Positions 1 to 12,700 of a stretch of DNA of 64,000 nucleotides are shown piece after piece (the stretch's first letter is position 1; each line of letters opens with the position of its first letter). Origin of the DNA: Symbiodinium natans (lineage: Eukaryota; Sar; Dinophyceae; Suessiales; Symbiodiniaceae); contig CAJNDS010000015.1 in NCBI GenBank assembly GCA_905221605.1, positions 62,001 to 126,000 on the forward strand, written 5' to 3'. Below the pieces are notes generated by a model. It had not been told where the DNA came from. It was given only the letters and a program-made list of their open reading frames with translations, and did no database searches. The translations under genes and the position numbers were made by a program.

Positions 1-51
1 GTACAGCATTTTTTTACCTGTTGTATAATGTTTCATGTTGTTACAAGCATT

Positions 52-250
52 GCACAGTATTGTATTGTATTGCACAGTATTGTATTGTATTGTATAGTAT
101 AGTATTGTATAGTATTGTACAGAATTGTCTTGTATCGTATAGTATTGTATAGTCTTGTCTTGTATGATATAACATTTTTGTAATATTGGATAGTACTGAA
201 GAGTACTGTATAGTATTGTATAGTATTGTGTGGTGTCGTATCGTATTGTA
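52..250. repeat. Degenerate TGTAT/TAGTAT low-complexity tract
   Basis: A run of pentamer-like units of the type ATTGT and ATAGT fills the first 250 bases. The short ORFs crossing it are translations of the repeat and are not supported as genes. Confidence 0.8.
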
Positions 251-831
251 TGGCGTTGTGAAGTCTTTTTATCGTACAGGATGGTATTTGTACAATCTTG
301 CGTCCTATTTCTCGTTATCTGTATATGGGCCTCTTGGTATTGCATGCTGGGCCGATGTTGTGTTCTTAGCTTCTTTGTTCTGTGGCACCGAGACTCATGC
401 GTTTGGAGCACCTTCACGACAACCCTAAGCCCTGAACCCTAAGCCCTAAGCCCCTCTCATGTTGTTGAAAAAGATTCTGAGGAGAAGCAGCGGGGCGAGC
501 GTGAGCTCCACGAAGGCCTGTGACGCATGTGTTGGCGCATCTTGTTCGCTTGAAATTCTAAGCCTGTATGTTTTGGTTATATGTTGGGTTTTGGGTTTAG
601 GGTTTTGGGTGGGGTATGACAGCTTTGCTTGCATGGCGTGTTGTGTATTTTCGGGTTCGGCTCCACATTCAAGTTCAAGGTGGGAAGGATGTGTGTTGAG
701 GACTTCCTGCATCCAACGCTGCAAAACGATCAGGAGCAAAGTGCAACGCTAGCATCCGCTTTCTTAACATGGGCATTGTCACCCTGGCACAGGGCCCATC
801 TGAACAGTATTCCTTGGGATGCTCCCCCTTT

Positions 832-1021
832 TTCTATCAGTCCTTAATGGGGATTATAATAGGGGGTACTTGAAAGTTCATGGTACTTACTTACCGATTA
901 TAGCTGTACTTATAACCCTACTTGTAATACCCCTGAAGGGCCTTATAGGGGTTATCCCAATTATAAGTAGGGTTATAAGCCCAGATATAATTGGTTAGTA
1001 AGTACCATGAACCTTCAAGTA
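832..1021. repeat. Foldback (MITE-like) element, near-complete palindrome
   Basis: Positions 867-1021 form a near-perfect palindrome of 155 bp centred near 944: the sequence from TACTTGAAAGTTCATGG onward matches the reverse complement of the segment ending CCATGAACCTTCAAGTA. The arms are about 75 bp with few mismatches. The flank 832-866 resembles one arm of the foldback at 30,472-30,576. There is no ORF, so the element would be non-autonomous. A diverged half-copy lies at 45,446-45,515. Confidence 0.8.
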
Positions 1022-1703
1022 GCGGGCATCCCACACCCGCTTTATGCAGCTTGAATGACCTGAAGGCCAAGCTTTTTTCGCGAGCTGCGGCGTGGAGCAG
1101 TTGCGGCCTTCCTCAAGGCTGGGCTTGGATTCCAAGCAGCTTTAAATGCTCGAAAGACCTGGGACTCCCCCCATCCTCGCCTGTACGAGGAATGTGCAGA
1201 GCCGCGGAGGTGGGGACGAATGAGCTTGGAGTTTGGCAACTTTGGGCTCAGGGTTCGAAATGTCCTCCTTTCTCGTCCCTTCTCATCCTTTGTCCCTTCG
1301 CGCTGTCACATCTCATCACTGGCATTCCTTTGCAGGGAGTTTGAGGCACGTGAGGAGTCATAATTAGCCGCATCTGCGAGGTCGTCTTGATACCAGGGAA
1401 GGAAGGCGTTTTCTTTGCCGTAAACCTCTCGACCGTTGGGCAGCCTCGACGAGGCTCGCGTCCTTACGGCATGGTCTCTGCACGGAAAGGCCGGGCGCAC
1501 TCGCCTGCCTGCGACGTGTCTTTTCGCTTTCGGGATTTTTCGGGTTACTTGGGGTGTGTTGAGAGCTGCAGCCGTATGTGGATGTACGCTGCGCGTTTGG
1601 GTCGAGCTTTTGGGCTTCTGGAGCGCTTCCAGAGCCACCACCGAAAGTGAGCGCCATCCAACAGGTGCGATTGTTTTCCCCGTGTTGGGCAGATGCGGGC
1701 ATC
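1022..1703. other. No recognisable gene; probable 5' flank of the RCC1-like gene
   Basis: Mixed-composition DNA with short overlapping ORFs on both strands, none of which resembles a known protein. The RCC1-like reading frame is open from 1578, but the translation before 1704 shows no conserved feature. Confidence 0.4.
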
Positions 1704-3224
1704 ATGCCCATCTGCCTTGAAGTGGCCCTGTTGAATGGCAAGCGTGCGCAGCTCACTGCTGAACCGGACACCTCCATTGAAAAGCTCAAGAATAAGGCAC
1801 AGCGAATGCTGTGTGTGAACTCAGGCTTTCTGTTGAGCAGTTCCGGAGACATTCTGCAGGGAGCGATGAATGTCAACCAAGCCGGTCTGCAGCACGGAGG
1901 TACGTTGACTCTGCTGATTCGAGAGGTTTGCATCGCAGCATCGCAGCGTGCTTTTGCTGCCGTGCTTGGCGATGGCTCCGTTGTAGCATGGGGGAGTCCC
2001 AAGCACGGTGGCGACTGCAGCGACATCCAGCAGCTGCTCCAGAACGTGCGCGCCATTCAATCCAGTCATGAGGCCTTCGCTGCCATTCTGCAGAATGGCT
2101 CCGTCGTTGCTTGGGGCCACCCCTGCTACGGTGGTGACAGCAGCATGGTACAGGGAAGGCTGAACAACGTGAAGAAGATCCAGGCGACCCACGGCGCCTT
2201 TGCTGCCATCTTGGAAGACGGCTCCGCCGTGACCTGGGGCGATCCAGGGTACGGAGGTGACAGTACAGCCGTGAGGGCAAAGCTCGACGGCACCTGTGGA
2301 GTGAAGCAGCTTCAGGCGTCCAGCTCTGCCTTTGCCGCAATGATGTTGGATGGCTCGGTGGTGACCTGGGGCAACCCAGTTTACGGTGGGGACAGCTCTG
2401 CTGTGCAAGAGAAGCTGAAGAACATACGCTTCATTCGATCTTCTGGAGCGGCTTTTGCTGCCGTGACTGTCGATGGATCCGTTGTCACTTGGGGCCATTC
2501 TTCTTACGGGGGTGACAGCTGCAGTGTGAAGAAGAAGCTCAAGAATGTGCAGCAGATCCAAGCAAGTGGGTCTGCATTTGCAGCTGTCCTCTCAGATGGG
2601 TCGGTGGTTACTTGGGGCAGTTCCCAGGCGGGAGGCTGCAGCGCCCATGTGTGCCACCAGCTCAGAGACGTTCAGGAAATCCAGGCCGCGCAGGAAGCTT
2701 TTGCTGCTTTGCGGGGTGATGGCTCCGTTGTGACATGGGGGAGTCCTGGGAGCGGAGGGGACAGCTCCTCGGTGCAGAAGCATCTGCGGGAGGTGAGGGA
2801 GATTTGTGCTTCTAGCGGAGCTTTTGCTGCGATCGTTTCAACTGAGCCGACTTGCACGGGCTGTGATGACCGTGTTGTGACTTGGGGCAGCTCGTTCTGT
2901 GGTGGTGACAGCAGCATGGTCCAGCAAAAGTTGCGGGGCATACGACAGGTTCGTGCCACGGGGGCGGCCTTTGCTGCCTTGCGTGACGATGGATCTGTCG
3001 TAACCTGGGGTGCACCCCACGCAGGTGGGGACAGCAGTGCTGTCCAACGGCGGCTGAGAGGCGTCTGGAAGATCCAGGCCACTAGGGGGGCTTTTGCAGC
3101 GATCCTCGGAGATGGCCAGGTTGTAACTTGGGGCAGCGAAAGCTTCGGTGGTGATAGCAGCACCGTCCGCAAGCGACTGGGTGGGCAGCGCAGGAGGCGC
3201 GTGCACCGAGCGTACGGCGAGTGA
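1704..3224 (+). CDS. Ubiquitin-like domain plus RCC1-like ten-repeat protein
   Basis: This 506-residue frame has a ubiquitin-like fold at about residues 3-72 (it contains TSIEKLKNKAQ and ends HGGTLTLLI). Ten repeats of about 41 residues follow, each with the core (S)VVTWG....GGDSS.V...L......IQA....FAA, which is characteristic of RCC1-like beta-propellers. The eighth repeat carries a short Cys-containing insertion (PTCTGCDD). The frame is open back to 1578, but I chose the ATG at 1704 because the ubiquitin-like strand begins there. Large families with this architecture are known in dinoflagellates. RCC1-like proteins bind chromatin or GTPases or act in HERC-type ubiquitin ligases, but no HECT domain is present, so the function is unassigned. 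No intron is needed. Confidence 0.85.
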   Translation: MPICLEVALLNGKRAQLTAEPDTSIEKLKNKAQRMLCVNSGFLLSSSGDILQGAMNVNQAGLQHGGTLTLLIREVCIAASQRAFAAVLGDGSVVAWGSPKHGGDCSDIQQLLQNVRAIQSSHEAFAAILQNGSVVAWGHPCYGGDSSMVQGRLNNVKKIQATHGAFAAILEDGSAVTWGDPGYGGDSTAVRAKLDGTCGVKQLQASSSAFAAMMLDGSVVTWGNPVYGGDSSAVQEKLKNIRFIRSSGAAFAAVTVDGSVVTWGHSSYGGDSCSVKKKLKNVQQIQASGSAFAAVLSDGSVVTWGSSQAGGCSAHVCHQLRDVQEIQAAQEAFAALRGDGSVVTWGSPGSGGDSSSVQKHLREVREICASSGAFAAIVSTEPTCTGCDDRVVTWGSSFCGGDSSMVQQKLRGIRQVRATGAAFAALRDDGSVVTWGAPHAGGDSSAVQRRLRGVWKIQATRGAFAAILGDGQVVTWGSESFGGDSSTVRKRLGGQRRRRVHRAYGE

Positions 3225-3485
3225 CCGCCAATGATTCTGCATATTTTGTTCCGACCTGCAGTTCCACAGTTCCACAGCAGGCTCCTGAACACCAGTTGAG
3301 CACGCATTTTTGTTGTTTGACCCGAGTGGGCACCCACTGTTCCTGCCGAGTTAGCATTCGCGGTGCCCACTCCAACGATTAAAAACGTACTGGCCTGTCT
3401 GGCCTCAGGCCAGACGCTGGCCTCCCATTGGCAAAGTCCATCGTCTCATGTTACAGCCAGAGACGCAGCGAACGATTTCGCGCTA

Positions 3486-3617
3486 CATGGGGGTTTCTGA
3501 GATTAAGAGAGCCCTTTTGGGGTTTTTTTCATAGGATGCTTGGTGCATAAGGGGGTCCGCCATTTTGAGAAATGCCCTCCAAGCATGCAAAAGATAGCCC
3601 CAAAAAGGAACCCCCAG
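3486..3617. repeat. Imperfect foldback element
   Basis: The left arm (CATGGGGGTTTCT, then TTTTGGGG, then GGATGCTTGG) reappears inverted on the right (CCAAGCATGC, CCCCAAAAAGG, AACCCCCAG). Arms are about 55 bp with mismatches and small indels. No coding capacity. Confidence 0.55.
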
Positions 3618-6600
3618 TTTGGGGGGGTCCTAGAAGCAGGATGTTGACATGCTTCGGGTGTAGCTTAGAGGTACCACCCCCCCCCCCCCCCCTTATATAT
3701 GTTGGGAGGTAGCCACAGAAGGGGCTTGCAGGTGCCGACGAGTGCGACTCCGCGTTGCCGGGTGAGCGTGAGATCCGCGCAAAGCTCAGTCAACAGGTCC
3801 GTGCGCCTTGAAGAGCCTTTGAGGCCTTGAAGCTTTGAGATGTAGGAGGCTGTTGAGGAATTATTCTGATTCCTCATTGCGCTCCATCCGTTTTGATTGC
3901 TCGGTCCACCTCCACTCCTTTCATGTTTCTTCCTGTCTCGCTCTCTCGCTCTCTTGCTCTCTCGCTCTCTGGCTCGCTCGCTCTCTCTCCCTCTTTCTCT
4001 CTTTCTTCCCGCTCTCTCTCGCTCTCTCCTTCTCTCTCTTTCTCTGTCCCTCTCTGATCTGGCGTGTCGTCTCTCTTGTCTGCCCTCTGTGAACTGACGC
4101 CTCGTCAGTATTGCTAAGGTCCGCCTTCGCGAGCCTTCCTGAGGTACTCCAACCCTTGCCTCAGCCAAGTGATGGAGCAAGACCGCCAGCCCAATGGAGG
4201 ATTCTTCACTGGGTGGGGAGCCCAATTCCGCAAGAGACAGAACCAACAGTGTGGCATTGCATGATGGTCCACAGCATCTCATTTCTCCTGCAGGAGCGTG
4301 CTGGCTGCTCGCAAGCTGAATAGCAGATGAAGCGTGATGTGCACAGTTGTGCTGGCCTGCCGGATCAGAAATGACGGGAGTTTCAAGACTGAAGGTTCAA
4401 GATCATCACCCGAAACTTTTGCCATTTCTTGCACGAAAGGGTGCAGCTATGAAGTCTTTCAATGGATAGCTAGAGGAATCGACATGGGGCAACATGTCTG
4501 GCGTCATTTTTGGCTAGCGCAGTTGGCCGCGACTCTAGGCTTCACCTGCGGCCGAGTTTAATTGCTTAGAGGTGGGAGGCGACCCGAAGATGATTAAGTC
4601 ATCAGTTAGTGGAACCCATGTGCTCGAGTTCTTTCGAGCACGACCTCTTCAGAAAGTTGCTTCCCATCGACTTTGCGGAAGATCGACTCTCAGATAGACC
4701 TTCATAGATCGTCGCCCAAGGCGACGAAACTATATGGGCACTCAGGGTGCAATGTAGTTGCGGAGTTCAGCATTAACTTGAGGTTGCATTGTATTTGAGG
4801 TTGGGGTGGGGGAGGTTGAAGGAGGCGGAGGCTGAAGGCAAGAGCTTCAGGATTGGTTGACTGTATCCCACCTTCCTTGAGATCTTGCACACTGAGCTGC
4901 GCCCACTGCGCTTGTTGGCATCGCCAGGCACGAAGCACCAAAACGCCAGCAAGCTTGGACGTCGTTTCGTACTGTATGAGAGACTCTTGCACAGATTGAC
5001 TTCCCCGGGTGGGTTTCGACCACGTTTTTCCATCCCCTCACCCAATTTCATCACCAGCTCGCAATGGGAGACGCACAAGATTCACAATACACCTCTATCT
5101 TTTTCTCCAATCCCTCAATCCCTCCTTCCTCCTCATTTCAATGTACGGTCACCGTATGCCAGCAGTCCTAGGAACTTGCAAGCATCCGTGTTCACACATC
5201 GTGAGGGAAGGTTTCGGAACCTTGGAGACCGAGGGTGCCTTGAAGTATGCTCAAAGTGACGGCTTGTACAGGTGGCCGGGTGCATGATGGTCCGACGGGG
5301 GTTGCGAGGATGGGGCAACAACTGGGCTGGGTTTGCGGATCCTGGGTTTAGGGTTGACCTTGCTTTGCGGCTTTTGCATCGCTCCCCGCATCTCCCCGCA
5401 ACGTGGCAGGGTGGCAGGGACAGACCTCCGGCTTTGAATCGTGAGTCCGTTCTACGATCCGCTCCCCGGGGTCCCCCGTGCGCTTTTGCGTCTTGTGAGA
5501 AGAACTGCTGTCGCTTTTGGGCTGTGAAGTGGCACCCTTTGGGGTCTACGCTTGTCAGAAGGTGCTTGTATTGCATGCTCGCTGAAACACACCCGGCAAA
5601 TGACACCACGAAGGTAAGGTGAACGGTCTGAGCAGGAACTTGGAACTGCTGTCCGAACACTTTCGCTACTGCGCTTCCGGCCTCAAGCCATTCTTGGCAA
5701 AGAGAACCCCAAGCCAAAGCCCCGTGCTTGGCCATGCTTCGTGCACTCGTCATGGGCATGAACTCAGATGGACATGTTGTCATTCATATGCGCATGGGGC
5801 ATGTGGGTGAGCGCGGACGAATAATAAGAACAACGGCAGCAGGCGAAGGACGAGGACATCATTGCGAGAAGCGAACAGTCGCGTCAATGTAGGAAGACTG
5901 CAAAGCCTGAAACATGTTTCGTCTTGGCCTCCAAAACCAGATTGGTTGCGTCTGCCGTTCTGAACCATGCTGGGCCGTGCGCTGCATGGAGGCGTTTGAC
6001 GGAGAGGCCTTGCAGGCCTCGTCATCATGCGCAGACCGTGTTTTTTGACTGACTCATCCTATAGGCTCATGTTGGGGATGCCTGACGTCTAAGTCGAAGT
6101 TAGTCTAAGGTTCCTTTTCGTTCGCATGCGCATGCCGAGGCCCTCGAGCTCCGCTGTCGGCAGCTCTGCAACGCGGTGGCGCAGGGCGAGGCTTCGGGGG
6201 CTGTGTCAGAAGAGGTTTTTTCGGTCAGTTTGTAGTCATCGTGGTGCGTGTGAATACATCTGAGATGCTACTTTCAATTCTGAGCCCTTCGCCGACAACT
6301 GGTGTTTATCTTCTGGGGCGTCCTGGAACACGATGGAACATGATGGATCATGAAGGCTGCATAGCAAAGCTACCCGGAGCTTTGCTGTGCGGACTCTGGA
6401 GCCCTGCTGGGAATCGATGCTTTCTCATGCTCACGATGCGCGGGGGCTGTTGCTTGCCTCCATGTGCTTCCGTCTCTGCCTCTCCGACGGTAGCCGCGAG
6501 GCCGCTGAAGGCTTCGCGAGAGCCCTGCAGCAGGGCCCATCGAAAGGAGGCAGGGCTGTTCACGGGCTGTTCAGGGCTGTTCAGGGCTTTTTGTTGGGTG

Positions 6601-6957
6601 GGAACAACACAAAGCGGCTGAAGCGGCAGAGTTCCATAGTGGAGCTGAAATCTCGGCGAGGCCAGGCGCCCGGGGTGCCGGTTGCACATGGAGCGGGCGA
6701 CTTCAATGGCAAGGCTCGGCTCTCGCGTTTCGTACTTCTCACAAAGGGGCCCGCTCTTCTGTCGGGTCTGGGAAACAGCAGCTGCAAATCGGTAAACGGC
6801 CGACTCTGAATTCTCTGATGAGCCCACAGTATTTCTCAGGAGAACGTGGTGCCACACTCGGCGTGCAAGCCAAGTTCTTCAACTTGGAAGGAGGCCACGT
6901 GAAGCAGACGATGCCGTCACCTGACATGGTGTTTCAAGGGAAATTCTATGAAATTCT
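3618..6957. other. Gene-poor stretch with simple repeats
   Basis: It contains a poly-C tract at about 3677-3692 and a CT/CTCTCG-rich tract at about 3931-4062. The many short ORFs in all frames have no recognisable domain and low-complexity translations. It could hold 5' exons of the coiled-coil gene downstream, but I cannot support any one. Confidence 0.5.
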
Positions 6958-9610
6958 AGCGATTCTCCTTGGAAAGCTGCCAGGTGACAGAGTCCGTGGG
7001 GCCGTTGCAGAAGAGGATCCTTGCAGAGAGGGGCAAGAAGCAAAGCCCTCCATGGCTGAGTCCTTTGGAAGGACCTGAAGGGATCCTGCGGCCGCTGCCT
7101 CCTCAAAAGGGCTCGGCAGAACAGCTGTTGAGCACCATTTCCGTTGAGCGCGGCGGTCTGCAAGTCTTGGCCGAATCCCCCGAGCAGCGAGCTCGAGCAG
7201 CGACGCAAGCACTCCAAAAGCCGGACTGGTCTTCGGAACAGGGGTCGGCGCTGGCTGCAAGCACGACAAGAACGACACCCGAGGCATCGCAGCTGGAAGC
7301 CCTGGAGGCCCTTCAGGAAGCTCTGCGCCAGGAGTCCCAGCTTCTACAAGGCCTGGAGCAGTCGCGGGCGCAGATCCGGAGTCAGGCGGATGGGCGCCGT
7401 GAGGCGCTGGCACAGCTCGCCGAAGAGGAGGCCCAGCTCACGAAGCTGGTGGAGGCGCAGAGGCAGGAGCTCGCAGCAGCGCAGGCCGAGCGTGAGAAGC
7501 TGCGTGCATCCCTCGAGGCAGAAGAGGCCCATTGCTCCAAGTTGACGGGCCGCCTGCAGCTGAAGTCGCAGATGGCCGGCCAACTCCGACAATGCCTCAC
7601 ACAAAGGCCGGAGCCAGCTCGCGACAGCCCGGCCATGTCCCGTCTGGATGCCTCTGCCTGCGAGTCTGAGCTCATCCATCTCCTTGGGCAGTCGTTGAAG
7701 TGTCTAGATGCAGGCGATTCTTCGGGCGTTCCCTCTGAGCTGAGGGATTTGTGTGCCAGGCTGCGCCTGTCTGCTGGCCGCTTCAGAGAGGAGTCTGCAG
7801 CTTGGCTGGGGGAGATGCGGCAGCAGCTGGGTATGTCCACCGAGCTTGAGAGGAATCGGAGCACACCGAGTGCGCAAACGCTAATTCTCACACTGGTGGA
7901 CACCTTGAAAGGCCACCTGCAAAGCCTTCCCGGCGCAGCTCAAACGTACCCGGCCTCCGATATGCCTTCCATACCAGAGCCAGCAAAGCCACCGAAGCTG
8001 AGCTCGTACAAAGCCGCCACAAAGCAGCCGCCTGCACCTACAGAAGTCTTCCCAGACACACCAATGAGGGCAGTGGAGGATTTCGGACTTGGTGAACGGC
8101 GAAGCGGAAGCATCACAGACCAGACGGAGCAGTTGCTCCGGCAACAGGAGCAGGAACTGACCGCTTGCCTGGACAAGTTGCGAGGAGGACCAACTACTGC
8201 CTTCACTGCCCATCAATCCTTCTCTTTTGATCTTTGTCTCTGTATATATAGTCTGGTGAGTGCGCGCAAGAGGACGTGACGCACAGCCCTTGCGGCTCTC
8301 AGACAACCAGTCCGACGCCGCGTGTCCCTGGAGCCGACCGATTTTGAGTCTTCCTGGCTCTGGTTGGGGCATGTTCCATGTTCAAGGGGGGCCTTCAAGG
8401 GGCGATTCCCAACAGCCACCAACAAACCCCTACCATCCCCTACCTTGAGCTACCATGAGCCGTTCTGCAATGCAGGTACCCCGAAAGCTTGGCTTCATCG
8501 CCCAACCTGGAGCTTGGACCCCAGACCTTCACAAAGGTGCAGAGACATTTCTTGCGCTTCTTCCGCAAGAACATGCTCCCTGAGGATCTCTCAGAGCGCG
8601 CCTGCTCCCCAAACGGCAGAGGACCAAGGCTCTCCTCGCGCAATCCGGTCTGTGTTGCTAAGCTTGTGCAAGCGTCTTCAGTCAACCTCGTCGACAGGGA
8701 TGCCTGGCATCGACGCGCGCGTGGACAAGCTAGAGCAGCTTTTGGCGTTCCGAGGTACGCTCAAAGTAGAATGGCGCACGTGCTTGGGATGCTGTCGCCA
8801 TGCTTTTGACTTCAACTTCTCTCCGGCAGGAAGGTGTCAGGACAGCGACAGAGCAACGAAGCCACCTGCCGGGATCTTGGTGTAGGGACAAAATGAGTGT
8901 GTGTGTGTGTGTGTGTGTGTACTTGAGCTTGCTCGATACGTATTCACACTCCATCTGCTCGAGATGTTTACGGGGCCGCATCACATGGACATAGCGAGAC
9001 AAACGGTAAGCAGGTAAATCCTGTATGTAGTTCACATTTACGTAACTGGTGTTCCTTGCACTTCCCTGATTTTCCCTGTGAGGTTCGAGTGCCCGAAGAT
9101 GTCCCACTCCGCTCACTCTGGAAGGAGGCGCAAGCACAAGCCGCATGGCCGTGTGAAGAGCCGGGACACCCAGCTCCAGCCGCAACGGTCACAGGTGCCG
9201 TGGTTGAAGGACCGCGGCCTATGGTGACGGTGGATGACTCCCCGAAGCGGCGCATGCTGGCCGAGGAAGTCGCGCAGACAGTCAAGGGGCGTATCGAGGC
9301 CCTGTGCCGAGTGCCAAACCTTGTGGGCGAAGGCCACCGAAACCGACCGGAGAGAGCGGCAAAGACTTTGAAAACGGAGGATCCCAGACCGGGCTTGGTG
9401 TCGCAGCCTTCCCAGGCAAGTGGCGTGAAGCAGAGTATGAGGCAGCTGGAAGAGCGGCAAAGTCGCTTGGATTCACTCTTGGAGGAATTCCAAAGCAGCT
9501 CTCTGGAACTCGGCACCCCGCCCTCGAAGCGGCTGGACCGTTCCCACAGCAGTCCCGCAGAGGCCACCGCCGAGGCCCTTTTTTTCCCATCTCTCCGGTG
9601 CTTGCTTTAG
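6958..9610 (+). CDS. Multi-exon coiled-coil protein (function unknown)
   Basis: The main exon (about 6958-8190) encodes a long Glu/Gln/Leu/Ala-rich coiled coil (for example LEALEALQEALRQESQLL and REALAQLAEEEAQL), followed by a Pro-rich linker and a second short coil (EQLLRQQEQELTACLDKL). Its frame has no credible ATG, so upstream exons are expected. A second exon at about 8599-8753, after CTCTCAG, encodes DARVDKLEQLLAFRG and ends at GTACGC. A third, from about 9082 after CTGTGAG, encodes VRVPEDVPLRSLWKEAQ, then SPKRRMLAEEVAQ and MRQLEERQSRLDSLLEEFQ. The shared heptad style and consistent strand argue for one gene; exact junctions are inferred. I do not recognise a family. Possible roles are cytoskeletal or scaffolding, from composition only. 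Confidence 0.55.
8897..8921. repeat. (GT)n microsatellite
   Basis: About twelve GT dinucleotides, inside a probable intron of the coiled-coil gene. Confidence 0.85.
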
Positions 9611-9686
9611 TTGGGTCGATGGTTGCAAAGACTGTCAGGGTCATTACATGCATGTATTAGGATCCGGGGGTCGGTACTTTAACCTT

Positions 9687-9748
9687 ACATATATATATAT
9701 ATACGTGTATGTATATATATATATATGTCTATATAGAAATATATACAT
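9687..9748. repeat. (AT)n microsatellite
   Basis: Alternating AT with TGTATG and TCTATA interruptions, downstream of the coiled-coil gene. Confidence 0.8.
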
Positions 9749-12700
9749 AAATCATTATTTTCTTTGGTTTCTTTCTGGTCCTGGCACAGGACACCCCGAG
9801 CTCGTTGCTGAGGCCGAGATGCTTGGGCTGATGCTTTCAGGGGTCCAGGGCTAGCGGGAAGGCTCCTGTGCCGGGGGGGGGGGTTGCATGGACTCTCGCC
9901 TTGACCGGCTCCCAACTGGATCTTAGGGAGAGTGACTTGTAGATTACTGTGCGTTATCTTGAGAACGGTTTCGTGAGGTCATATCATGGTTTCTCACCAG
10001 AGTATATCAATTTTGGTATGATATCTGGCGATATGTTTACATGAGTTACAAGATGATACAAGATGTATTACCGACATTCAACGACGTAGTGCAGTGCATC
10101 GAGTCGTGGAGGCGAGCTCGCAGCCGCCTCTCCGCTTTGCGGCAGGGTCTCTCCTGATTGGTCGGGAAGAAGTTCTTTGGGGAAGTGAACTTCGGAGGAA
10201 TGCTGTCATTCAGAGTGCCTGATGCTGCAATGGGGGAGTTTGCAGAGCAAATCTTGCGAAAATGCCTAGGGAGACTGGGACATGCAGAAGCCAGTGCACT
10301 TGCGCAAGGCATAAATATTTCCACGTCTCTTCCGTTTCCCAAGGCATCAAGCCTCCCAGCTTCCTCTGCTGCTGTGACACTTTGCTGCAGCCTTTGGGCT
10401 CCAGCAAGGCCACGTGCAACAGCGACGAGGGGGGCTCTTGGACTTTTGGGCCAATGCCAAAGGGGGCATACTGTCTGCAGAACAACAGACTCATGCTTGG
10501 GCAGCTGCTTGGGGATTGGAGAAGGGCTGGCTGTCTTGATGTCGTCAGCCATGGACCTTGCCCGTAGACCTGCCACTGCCACGGCCGCTGCGACGTGGCG
10601 AAGTGCGCATGGATGTATGTCGCAGGCCGGCTGGACATGCAAATGCGGTTGGGCAGCGCCAGATGCAATTGCCACGCCTCGATAGCTTCAGGGCCGGCGG
10701 CCCTTCCCCGAAGCCTTCCTCCACCGAACCAAGCTGAGCCAATCTGAGCCAGGTTGAGCCAAGCTGGCCAAGCCAAACTGTTTCTTGAACTACCCACCTC
10801 TTCTCCACTATCTCCATTTCAGCACTTCTTCATCTACTCAATATGCTCCAGTCAATCTGTTAGTCTGTAAAATATGCAGGCATGTCTTCAAGTTTCTAAC
10901 ACTCAGCTTGCGCAAGTGAGTCCGCAAGTGATGTGCAGCTGTCCGTGGTGGGATCTGCGCATGGAAAGATCTGTCAGCTTGCCGTGGCAGGAAGGACCCA
11001 GGATGGCTCCAGCTCAAGCGTGTCTTGGCCAGCTCTTGTACGCTCCAGAGTGGCACAACACACGCGGCAATGCAAGGCCAGTGGGACCTACTCCGTCCAC
11101 ACAAGGATGCGCTCAAGGACTTGGGCGAACGAAGTCCCTCGTTGGCATCGGAAGCGGGTTGATGTCATGCCGATGGTCCACCGACATAAGACCACCCCCT
11201 CTATAGAGCACACAGCCGTGCACCCACACTCACACACACACATTATATCGTTACGTTGCTGGCGTTGCGCTCGACCTTCATTGCGTTTGCAGTTTCACTG
11301 CGTTTGATTAGGACGCTTGCTGCGTTTACATTTGTTGCACCACATCATTTTTTGTACCTTACATGTACATCGTACTCTGCTTGAATTGCATGTGCATTCC
11401 ATTTGCATCGCACGTGTCGCGTTTAGGACTTGCTGGCCCATGTTGGTCATGGTAACCCTACGTAGACATCGGGCATCATTGAGCTTGGTGCACCCAGCCG
11501 GCAACCCAAAGTAGAGATGCTTCCGAGCGCTGCTGTGAGGCCAGTGGCAGCAGGCCTGGACCTACGTGCGAGCGCTGTGGCCTGGCAGAGAGGGCTCATG
11601 GTCTAGGTTTCGGCAAGGGTAACGAACAGAACCTCACGGATAGCTCAAAGTATGGCCCTAAAGCACAGTTCTGGAGTCGTGGAGCTGGTTATTCCAATGG
11701 AGACATACCATCTCAACATGCGTCGGAAGTTGCGACGAAAGGTGTGCATTGCAGAAGCAGCTGGGAAGAGTGCGAGTGCTGCGCGTTCTTTGTTTGTTCA
11801 ATAAATAACTTAGTAAACGCCTCAGCATACATAGCAAAGATCTTGCAGGCATTTGGTGAAAAAAAAGCTTGGAAATATTCGAAGTTTCTTGTTAAATTCA
11901 GAGCCACTTGTCAACGGATGGGGCCCCTATAGTCAACGTGGCTGAGATCTGTGGATCACAACCATGGACAGGCTTGTGAAATCCGGGGTCTGCCACTTTA
12001 TGAGCAACCCTTCATTCAGCAGGTGGGAAACTCTGTGTGGTGCATCTCAGGAGGAGCAAAAGCATCGAAGCAGATGTGGTGGTCTTCAATGCATCGATGC
12101 GCGCGTGCCAGCGAGGCCGTGGCGGTACCATTTTTGGGCCGACATTGGGGTGAAGCTCCGAACTCCGTGGGCTAGGGCGAGAGACGGTGAGATTTCAGAG
12201 ATCAGGGGCCGAGACCGAGGGCCAGGGGAACAGATGCAGGGAGCGGTGCCAAGCAAGCGGAACCCCAACCGATGGCCTCCCACGGAAGGATTGCAGGTCC
12301 CGAGTGCTGAACCAGCGGGTTGCCCAAAACCTAGAATCTCAAGCCCCCATCACGTGCAGAATGTTGGGTAAAGCAAGAGAGGCTTCTGGCAGAAGATACT
12401 GTTTTGGAGAATGTGAATATGAAGTGTTCCTCGAGTCAGGCGGCGAGTGGCAGCAGGCGACATTCAACATTGCGGTTTGAGGGTTTGGTCAGAGCTTTGG
12501 GTTTTTCAAGGCCTCTGGCTGTCCGTGGCGAAAGTTTGGTTTAGGGTTTCGGGGTTTAGCGTGGTATAGTTTCCAGGGCATCGCCCCAAGCACAAGCTGC
12601 TATGAAGCAATTGGGTGTTGGAATGATAGTAGGACATGTAAGCGGGCTACACAGCATGGACATTCGTGGAACTTTTGAGAATTCGCCCACTCACAGATCC

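Noticed and set aside
1821-3370. Long minus-strand ORFs opposite the RCC1-like gene
   Set aside because: They are shadows of the repeat-rich coding strand, with no domain of their own.
3897-4097. Leu/Ser-rich membrane-like ORFs
   Set aside because: They are translations of a CT/CTCTCG microsatellite.
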